DNA from: Apiotrichum sp. Y4204 | Lineage: Eukaryota > Basidiomycota > Tremellomycetes > Trichosporonales > Trichosporonaceae | Assembly: GCA_025531455.1 (NCBI GenBank) | Contig: JAMYHL010000075.1 | Coordinates: forward strand, 62,001 to 126,000 | Direction of reading: 5' to 3' | DNA length: 64,000 nucleotides | Shown: piece after piece, positions 55,743 through 64,000 of the stretch | How the letters are laid out: each line of letters starts with the position of its first letter | Position numbering within the stretch: the first letter of the stretch is position 1 | Notes under the pieces: generated by a model | The model's input: only the letters and a program-made list of their open reading frames with translations | What the model was told of the DNA's origin: nothing | Database searches by the model: none | Translations under genes and position numbers: made by a program

Positions 55743-57318
55743 CTACTTGAGGCCGTAGAGCCCCTCCGCGTTCGCACCCATGATGTTGGTCATGGCTTCC
55801 TGGTCCTGGCCGAGCTCCGAGACCGTCTTACGCAGCAAGGCATACCACTCCGCGCCGGAAATGGGGACGGACACCTCTGCATCGGTGTACACCGCAGCAG
55901 GCGTGGAGCCAAAGATAATGCGGTGTGTACCAAACGTCTCGATTGCGGGTGCGACTGTGGGTTAGCTGGAAGGATTGTGGATGTGGGCTTTCGGCCTGGT
56001 AGACACGCACGGTACATCTTCACGACGCGGTCTACCTCCTGCGCGTCCTCCCACCACTTGGCCTCATCCTTGCTGTCAGCGACGCGCGTGTCGGCCACAG
56101 GAGGCAGCGCCTTGAGAACAACGTCAGCGTGCAGAGAGAGCTGCGCGAGGCGGCCCTGGTACATGGTGTAGTCGTCGGACTGGAGGAGCGGCGAGGATGG
56201 CTTGGTGAGGGGCGGGGGAAGAAGTCCGGCTGTGCGGTAAATGCGGGGATGCGGAGCGAGAACAGTGGTCAAAGGACGCAATGACGAGCACGCGATAAAA
56301 GGCGAAAGTCAGCTCAGATTCTGCCTGCCCAGACTTCTCTCTTGTGCTGAATCCCAACGTTCAAGCCAGCACAACACCCACCGATTATAATCTTGCGCCT
56401 GGGCTCGCCGTTCTGCGCGACGTCGCCCTCGACAGCCTTGAACCCGCCATCGATCTGGTTCACGATCTCCTCTAGGTGGTCCCACTCCGGCTCTGTGAGA
56501 GGTGCCGTGTTGGGCACGACAAGGTCGACGAATGTGGAGCCGTCACTGGCCTCGCCGGAAGGGAGGGACGTGTTGTTGACAACCACGGGCTTGACGGCCT
56601 TGCTCTTGCTCCCGGTAGGTCTGTGCGCGGGCAGGGGCGGGCAGGGGAAAGGAGGGAAGGCCAGAGCGCCAGGTTACACGTTTAGTGAAACGGCATGGGC
56701 GGCGACGATCAGGATGCACCACCAAGGCCGGAGAGTCGAGATGATCGGATCGCGGGCATGGAGTATATGATGGCGATGGGAAGAGCGGTAACGACGTGGT
56801 ATCGAGCAATTGAGTGGCGATCGTCGGAGGAAACAATAAATGGGCGATGCGACAGATAGGGGGACCGAAGACGAGGCGCAATTCAAACAATTGAGAGAGC
56901 GGGTGTCAGCATCCTCTAGCTTCTCGGAAGCACAACGGGGAACGCGGCGTGCTCAACACGAGATTGCCCGCTCCAGAGCTCAGAGCGAGGCGCCTTGCGA
57001 GCTCGCGAGCTAGTCTCCTCGCCGGTCTCGCCCGCACATCCTCCTTCTATTACTCACTCTCCCTCGACGACAACAGAGCCAGTGACGGGCGGCCGGTCGG
57101 GGTTGGCCGGGAGCGCGAGGGGCGACGCGCTACGCGCGTGCGCGTCGGTCACGAACGCGGGGTGGATGCGCGACGGGGACGGCGGGGCGGGCACTCCGCC
57201 TGTGTGCGTGTTAGAAAGGGGGACGGAGAGTTCAGAGGACAGAGAACGTACGGGGCGAGAGGAGGCCGCCGTCGGTGAAGAGCGAGCGGGGGAGGGGCGG
57301 GGGTCGCTTCGGGGGCAT
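55743..57318 (-). CDS. amidohydrolase-like (TIM-barrel) protein, probably non-canonical
   Basis: Five exons, complement(55743..55954, 56011..56229, 56382..56620, 57058..57199, 57252..57318), 879 nt = 292 aa. Intron 2 (56621..57057) is 437 nt, the longest in the window. The N-terminus MPPKRPPPLPRSLF is Pro-rich. The middle holds GSTFVDLVVPNTAPLTEPEWDHLEEIVNQIDGGFKAVEGD and GLLPPPLTKPSSP. The C-terminal FGTHRIIFGSTPAAVYTDAEV occupies the place of the FGSDxP strand of amidohydrolase-2 enzymes, with Thr instead of the metal-binding Asp. No N-terminal HxH metal motif is visible and the chain is shorter than usual (about 330-400 aa). It therefore looks like a member that has lost metal-dependent hydrolysis, or my model misses residues. 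Family placement is by the C-terminal motif only. Confidence 0.68.
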
Positions 57319-58554
57319 GGTAGGGGGTTGAGATCGATGAGAGAGAGATGGGGAAGAGAATGGAGTGGGAGTGAGTGAGATGGGAACGGAGAATTAAGTG
57401 GAACGACAAGACGAGACGAGACGAGACAAGAGGGAGAGGGGATGGAGTGACAAGACAAGAGGACTGTGCGGATTGTGCAACACTAGTGCAGCAGTGCAGC
57501 AGTGCAACATCACCAATGCATCGCCAAAACATTCCCTCTCTCCCTCTGTCCCACTCTTTCATCGTCATCGTCATCGACATCATCGCTCGGCGTCTCGCTT
57601 TCTCGGGCCCTCTACTCCTACTTCGGCCACTAGCGCCGCAGCCTGGCATGGCGGGACCGGCAGCGACAGGCATCGGCAGTCATCGTCCTCCACCTCGCGC
57701 TCCCGTATCTCGTCCTGGTCTCCCAGAAACTATTCCCGCATCCCGCCCACAGAAGGCGCGATCGTGTCTCACCCAAATGCATGGCGAGCCAGAGGCCAAA
57801 AGACGGATGCATGGGTCTGACGTTTGTGTGCGTTGCTACTTCGATACTTCCCCCAACTAGCCCAACTGGGAATGTGAAGCACGAGGCATTGGTGGTGTCT
57901 AGCTGCTAAGGGCTGAATGTGGTTTGAGATCCGTGATCTGAACGGTCTGTCCTGACCTGGCTTTGCTTGGCTTCCTCTTTCTTGCCTTGGTCTCTGTTCC
58001 TCTGTACCCCTCTCTGCGATCTGTGCGCTACTCTGTTCCGGCGCTGTGTCAGACCTTGGGCACGCCACCGGCGCACTGACGAACTCCAGGTCGGCCGTGA
58101 CGCAACTGACGCAAAGATCCCGTGGCAGACAGGCACCATTTGATACAACCACCGATAACTGACACAGGAAAGCATTCACGTGTCGACACGCGGATTGCAT
58201 TGTTGCCCACGCGCTCGTCAATGATGCATACAACCCAAAGCCGGAAAGGTACAAGAGAATTGTTGGGTCGTGGAGGGCGACATACTGAGGTCGTGGGGTA
58301 GTGTCCGATCACGCGAACGGCATAAGCATGGATGGAGGGCGTAGAATGGATGACATGGGATGAGAATGAGGATTAGGGTAGGGATGTTTGGATGACGGCC
58401 AGTGTGATGTGCGTGTAGTTGCAGGGCTATGCGGGAGGGATAGCTGATAGCTGGATACTAATGGTGCTGATGTTGCGGATGCTGCCGATACTGGTGCTGT
58501 TGATTCTGTGCGATGCTCGATGTCGATGCTGATAATGCTCATCTTCTAACTCGC
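57319..58554. other. intergenic, no gene seen
   Basis: 1.2 kb. The left part is a purine-rich GAGACGAGAC tract (57395-57445), the promoter/leader of the amidohydrolase-like gene read on the minus strand as a pyrimidine run. The right part is the LDB17 3' flank, with TGATGCTG-type triplet runs near 58440-58545. Confidence 0.5.
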
Positions 58555-61109
58555 CTAGGCCGTAAACTTGATCCACGAACTGGACTGCACCTCGACAATC
58601 GGGGGTGGAACGCCACGTTCGCCGGTCTTGATGAGGTCCTCGTCGCGCTCGCTGCCGTTCGAACCCACGGTGGACGTCGAGTTCTTGCGGCGGGCAGGGG
58701 GTGCCGGGGCCTTTCGTCGTGGGATGCGATATGTGGGCGTCGAGGTCCCGGACCGGTCGATGGGGGAGTCGCGAGAGCCGACGGACACACAAGACGACGG
58801 GCGATCTGGGTGTTCCTGTTCCAGCGCGTCGCTTACGTCCATGAGCGAGGTGACACGCACGGGGTCGCGGGAGGTGTAAACCGATGACCCGACACAGGAG
58901 GGGAGCGCGTCCGCGACAGAGTTGAGCGAGATGCCATAAGCCGAGTCGGGCGAGAGGTGACAGTCGGCCTCGCGCGCACTGCTCATGTGATCCAAACTCG
59001 CCTTGCGCCCCTGTTGCTGCCTTCCAGCTGCCGGGACGGGATCCGAGGAAGAGCGCGCCGGGCTGCGAATGACCTCCGCTTCGGCGAGACATCGTTCAAC
59101 CAGGCGTTTGGTTGTGGAGCCCACGTCACGGATGTGCTCGTTGGCAATGAGGGACTGCAGGACGAGGCGAATCTGCGGCCGCTTGTACGAGTCGTGCCGC
59201 AACTGGGTGTGCGACAGCAGCGGATACAGCACACGTAGGTATGTGTGGCGCAGCGCGCTGTGCTCTTCCGGCAGGTCGATCAGCTCGCGGATGAATACGT
59301 CGAGAAGCACGCGCAAGTCGTTGGTGAAAAAGTACTCTTGCGTTCCCGGCGTCGTGAACAAGAGGTAAAGGATTTTGAGGATCAGGAGCTGCATGCACAG
59401 CCCTTCGGGTGTATCCTCGGCGCGGTTAAGCATGAAGATGACGTTCTCGCCAAAGGTCTTGCTGCTCCCCAGCCGCCGCATCAGCACCACCAGCACGCGG
59501 TTCCTCTTCTTTGCGTCCTCGACACTGTTTTCGCTAGACTGGCGGGCGGATGGGCCCGGTGACATGCTTTGTGCGCGGGTGCGAGTCTCCACTGGTGATG
59601 TGCTTATGTCTGGAAGCGCCACGGTTGACGGAGACGCCGAGAGACATGCAGGGGGAGCGTGCGTACCGCTCTTCACGCGGCTCTTCGGCAGCGTCGCAAC
59701 CATGAACTGCTCGTTGAGAGCGACAATGAGGCTGATCACGGCATAGTTGAGCCGCTCGTCCTGCTGGTCGCGCGTAGTCTCCACAAGATCAAACAGGTGA
59801 TCGATGAACCGGTCGTCAAACTGTTGCAGCTCGAGAGGTGAGAGTTTCTGTACGCGGCACACCTCGTACATGAGCAGCGTGGCAGGCAGGCGGAGACGGC
59901 TCTCGATCGGGGGTAGTCCGAGAACAAAGGACTGTAATGTAAGCTTTTCTGCGTCCTGAGAGGGAATCCGGAGCCCGGAGCCTTAGAGGAGCCTCGGAGG
60001 CACCAGGAATGAATTGAGTAGGAATCTGAGAACATTGAAGTCATCCGAACCACCGTAGTGCACTGCCAAGTGACACCAAGGTGTGGCTGTGCGCACGGCA
60101 AAAGCACCTCCGCATTCGCCGCCAAACTTTCTCCGAGCCACTCCCAGTTCCAACTCACCTCCTCGTACTCAAGGCCGACGATCTCGCCCAGCGTGGGCAG
60201 AAGCTTGTACCATCGCCGGTGGGAGCGGAAGAGGCTTGGGTGGTGCTCGCCATAGTGGAGAATAATGTGGTACCAGATGTAGAGCTCGTGAGGGTTTGTG
60301 TTCTGCGGTTAGCTGGCGAACACAGATCGTGATTGCGATTATCAGTGGCGATCGCAAGATCCCAGGTTCAAGGACAAGATCACTGGATCACCACTGAGCC
60401 CGAAACTCACCTCCTGTGCATCTCCCATCATGATGCCCACCATGCGATCGTTGTAAAACTCGAACAGCTCGGACGCGAAGAGCATCTCGACAGCCTGGCC
60501 CATCTCTCCAGGATCACGAAGGTAGAGGTCTGGCGTGAGCATACTGCAGAGGAAGCCGAGTTGCTATCGCTGGAAGCCACTTCGGCAGGTCGCGCGACCT
60601 CGTGCTCACTCACCATGGTAGGCTGCGCAGAAGCCAACAAACATTCTCAACGTGTTGTCGAGTTCTGTGAGGCCACATCCTTCGGGGAGTACGAGGAGCG
60701 CGTCAATTTCGCACCAGAAGGCCTCTGCACTCTCGACAGAAGTGTACGCGGTGGGCAGGGTTGGGTCGTTGTTCTTTCCCGTTGGAACCGCGCCAGCCGC
60801 GCCGCTGGTCATTGCTGCCGAGTTATTTGGCGCTGCGGCTACGTTTCCGATGGCGCTGCAGTGTCCGTTCCCGGCCCCATTGCTGCCATTCACGCCTCCA
60901 TTGGTAGATCCCAGTCCCGGACCTGGCCCTAGGGCGTCGGCATGTTCGTCGGCGTCGTTTCGCCGCACAGGGCGGGGCACAGTCCCTGGGGTGAGTGCGT
61001 CGCGCGAGCGCCGGCGAGCCGCGGTGTGCGTCGAGGCGTGCGCGGCGCGCTGGTCTGGGTGGTAGTGCGCATGCGAGTGGTGCCCGTGGGTGTGGGCCGT
61101 GCGGGGCAT
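58555..61109 (-). CDS. LDB17: SPIN90/Ldb17-family endocytic actin regulator
   Basis: Four exons, complement(58555..59931, 60159..60302, 60411..60543, 60610..61109), 2154 nt = 717 aa. The first intron must use the second of two overlapping donors (GTGAGTGAGC): only GTGAGC at 60609 keeps the frame, giving AYHGDMLTPDLYLRD. After a His/Arg/Ala-rich N-terminus comes EAFWCEIDALLVLPEGC, then TNPHELYIWYHIILHYGEHHPSLFRSHRRWYKLLPTLGEIVGLEYEE. The leucine-rich armadillo-like domain follows (SFVLGLPPIESRLRLPATLLMYEVCRVQKLSPLELQQFDD ... SALRHTYLRVLYPLLSHTQLRHDSYKRPQIRLVLQSL). The tail is disordered with a Pro-rich SH3-ligand-like patch (RIPRRKAPAPPARRKNS). Ldb17/SPIN90 proteins act at cortical actin patches and bind Arp2/3. 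Residues 60-130 of the inserted Ser/Pro loop split the repeat domain. Confidence 0.88.
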
Positions 61110-64000
61110 CGTGCCCAGTGAGGTGAGCTGGGGAATAGGTTGGAGGTTGGACGAGGTGAGAGTGCAGAGGAGAGGGGAAGAGTGAGGGTGGTAAAGATTG
61201 GCCAGGACTACCCCGAATGAGTGGCCAGGGAGACCAGACGGTGCAGAGTATGAATGGTCAATGCGGGGGCGTTGCTATCGCTTGACTTGTGCTCGACGAG
61301 AATGCGCCTGTCGCCTTCCTGATATGGTCACGGCGCGCGGGGTGGCATACGGAGTTGGGGCTGAGGTGGGCGATGTGCAGGTGGTGTTGGTGTTATGCAA
61401 TGGAGGTTTTTGCAGATGAGAATATGCAGTAGTAGTGATGCAGTGACGGCGAGCGATGGTCAGCAATGGAGAGACGGGGATGGAAGCGAGCTGAGTAGCG
61501 ATATGTGGATGGAGGAGATGGGCAACAAAACTGTATCTGCAACACACAGCAGCAGTAGGAATGGAGTGGTAAGGGGAGAGAGTGGGGTGGAGTAGGGGTG
61601 GGTAATGCAGCTCGGATAAGGGGACGGGGCGAGCAACAGCACCAAACGAGTGTCGATTGTTGCTACCACATTCATTTCCGAGACACACATGCCCTTGGCC
61701 TTGCTCCGTCCACCGAACCCCGCGTTGTCCACACTACCGCTTCTCCGCTCGGCGAGCCCAACACCGCTCACTGAGTCGCAGCCTGTGCCAAACAATGCAC
61801 TGCATGCCGGAGAGATTGACCAAGTATCCTAGATGCAAGATCAGATCGCTACCCACTTTCAAGCTTGGTTGGTGCTTATGCGCTTTTGCCACTCTCTCGG
61901 CCCCCAGCCACCAAAGGACTGAAATGGTACAAAGATGCTGCTGCGCAGTGTGCCTGACCATCCTCCTGACCATCCGGCACACAATGACCAAATCTGAAAA
62001 GGTGCTGCAAAGCTGCAAAGCTGCAACCTGCCGCCCATGCTGCTAGCTGCTAGCTGCAGGCTGCATCGTGCTGCATCGCGAGGCACACCGATCCACGCGC
62101 TGCCAACCTGCATCCCGCTTGTTCGGCAGGGTAAACTTCGGTGTCTACCTCGGACGGGAGCGAGTTAAATTCGGAGTTTGCAGGTCTGCACGACAGCACC
62201 GTGCCAGGGAAGGAGTATGTATGGTCTTGGCTTGTATGACGTTGCAGGTCTCGGTGTGATAACACCTGGGCGCACGGCCATCCAATACGCGCTCGATGCC
62301 GTCTTGGAGTCCCCACACTCTGGGTACTCGGGGAGCATCCAGGCTATTTGTGCTCTACATTCTTTACAGCGGACACGGGCAAGCTTCCAACAGGTGCTGC
62401 GCAGGTGCTCTGCATCAGCACATGCTATCTGCGGCACACGCTATCAGCTGTCCAGCTGTTCACTCAATATACCACTACAGTTGACGATGGCCGTGGTCCA
62501 AATTAGCATGCTCGCACGTGTACCTTTCCCCAAGCGCGAATTAGCCCATGCTGCCTGCTGCGCATTCCGCGGTGTTGTGGAGCAGAATGGATATAAAAAC
62601 CCGTACAGAGAGCCTCTTAGATTGCCGAGACACTGAGCAGCGGCGGTACACACCGGCGATGACTTCGGGAATATCGGGAAGCCAAGGTTGATATCAAGTC
62701 GCCAGGAACCCCTCTGGTCAGCTGGACATGGTGGATCGGTCTCCCTCTGCGCGCCCCGGCTCCGTGCTCATCGACGGCTTGACGCGCTGGACAGTATCAA
62801 CATATGTCTCATCTGCGGAGGGGGCGAAGGCTCGATGAGCAAGGGGCGCATTCAGCTGCGTGGCCTTGCCCAGAAACCTGCTCACGATTGAGCGATCGCT
62901 TTGATAGTTCGCGAGGAAATTGATATACAGTATCCATGTCCGCGGTCATCGCAGGCTTGCGATAGCGGTGTGTGCGATGCATGATGCGGCGCGGCGTCTT
63001 GACAGCATAACAGTGGTGCAAGCAATCCATCGCTGCATGAGATTGACGGTGAGGAGTGAGTAACCACAGCGCCGATCGCTGTGTGATGATCGCTGATCGA
63101 AAGCCACCACCCAGTATGGTCTATGCACGCTGGGTCCAGCACTATGCAAACCCCCCTGTCCAATATTCGTTCATCTCGTTTTGGCTCAGCGGTCTGAACC
63201 CCACGAAACAAATCAGCGTACCTAGCCCCACGGTTCGATTCCCGACGGCAACTGGGTGGTTGGCTGGTTGTGAGGGGGCGAAGGGCGGGGGTGACTGGCA
63301 ACGTTGTATTGGCTGTATTACCTCGGTAGTATATGGTGCCATAACACAGCGGGGCCGACTATTCTGAAGCGAAGTCCGGGTACAATTAAGCCAGTCTGGA
63401 AGCGTCTCGGGGAAGAACGCGGGCAAGGGGCGCTGAGAGCCACCTTTTTGGTTGCCGTTGCAGGTGAATGTATATGCACAACACAGTCTCTAGTATCAAT
63501 GCAACTAGTGGACGCTGGAAGAGCCATTGCGCCATTCGCTGTCTGCGCCCTCTCGTGTTCAAGTGCTTCTCTTGATCGGCGTGCGATCTGCGATCCATCG
63601 CTATCCTTCGATCGATTGTCGATCCGCTGATCCTGTTCAGACCCTGACGATCACTTCCTTCTCTGTAGTCATACCAACTCCACGAGCCGTACAATCGCGT
63701 ACGACCCACTGATCCACCTGGCCACCTGAGGTCTCGTCGAAGACATCAAACAGTGTGAACATGGTTGTGTGTCGGCCGCGAAGCAAGCTCTTCTCGTTCT
63801 AATTTCTTATTAATACTGTTATTATTATCAGCATTTTCAGTAGCAAAGTACATCTCCCGATCCTGTTCCCCAAGCCTGGCCACCCACTTGCACGACAAGG
63901 CGCGACACGATCGAGACTTTGAGCCTGTGTGCATGAGGATGCACGGCGCGTCGGCATGTTCAGTTGACCAGTCCATTAGTTGTGCAAGTGCCACAAGTGG
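61110..64000. other. 2.9-kb gene-poor right edge
   Basis: LDB17 promoter (pyrimidine-rich on the minus strand to about 61640), then sequence without a supported gene. Open frames up to 152 codons lack starts or motifs. A tRNA-like A/B-box pair lies at 63182-63242, and GATCGAT-rich palindromic text at 63075-63105 and 63565-63640. Confidence 0.5.
63182..63242 (+). other. tRNA-like Pol III A-box/B-box pair (pseudo-tRNA or SINE-like)
   Basis: TGGCTCAGCGG (63182-63192) fits the A-box consensus TRGCNNAGNGG, and GGTTCGATTCC (63232-63242) fits the B-box GGTTCGANTCC exactly. Spacing (50 nt) is close to that of a tRNA gene. No acceptor, anticodon or T stem can be formed, so it is not a functional tRNA. 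It may be a decayed tRNA, a tRNA-derived element, an extra TFIIIC site, or chance. Confidence 0.35.

Overview
The window is nuclear DNA of a basidiomycete yeast. Evidence: GC-rich protein genes on both strands, almost all split by very short spliceosomal introns (mostly 32-60 nt). Donors are usually GTGAGT, and a CTGAC/CTAAC branch point lies only 6-12 nt before the acceptor AG. An intron-containing tRNA-Ser is also present. Gene content (Cdc10 septin, Ssz1, Sfm1, Ost5, Pan2, Ldb17) is fungal. The intron style and the basidiomycete-like disordered proteins suggest Tremellomycetes, perhaps Trichosporonales. The lineage is inference. Exon models were built by hand from splice signals, and each multi-exon model was checked for a total length divisible by three.

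Left part (1-23.9 kb): an unknown disordered protein (198-2023, minus); a 4.2 kb gene-poor stretch; a large VHS+GAT trafficking protein (6279-9885, minus); a 4.1 kb gene-poor stretch; an ER TPR/J-domain co-chaperone (14001-15786, plus). Then come a UPF0390 small basic protein divergent from the SFM1 methyltransferase, a thioredoxin-fold protein, the ribosome-associated Hsp70-like SSZ1 (19585-~21469, minus), and another gene-poor stretch.

Middle (23.9-39.4 kb, gene-dense): a CRIB-domain Cdc42/Rac effector without kinase; a predicted mitochondrial membrane protein; a possible 60-aa Cys-rich microprotein; NOP4 divergent from mitochondrial ribosomal protein S12; a tRNA-Ser(AGA); DCN1 divergent from the CDC10 septin; RKI1.

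Right part (39.4-64 kb): a 5.6 kb stretch with at best one doubtful gene; a 512-aa unknown protein; an alpha-type p24 cargo receptor tail-to-tail with PAN2; OST5 divergent from PAN2; STE24; an amidohydrolase-like protein lacking usual metal-site residues; the SPIN90/Ldb17 endocytic protein; and 2.9 kb of gene-poor sequence.

The genes are mainly housekeeping: secretory pathway and ER (DNAJC3-like, p24, OST5, STE24), RNA biology (NOP4, PAN2, tRNA), translation (SSZ1, MRPS12, SFM1), cytoskeleton and polarity (CDC10, CRIB effector, LDB17, VHS/GAT). No operon-like system, CRISPR array, secondary-metabolite cluster or intact transposon was seen. The most notable points are the unexplained 5' end of SSZ1, a Cys-rich microprotein candidate, a possible membrane-anchored N-terminus on DCN1, and stop-free 3n-length introns.
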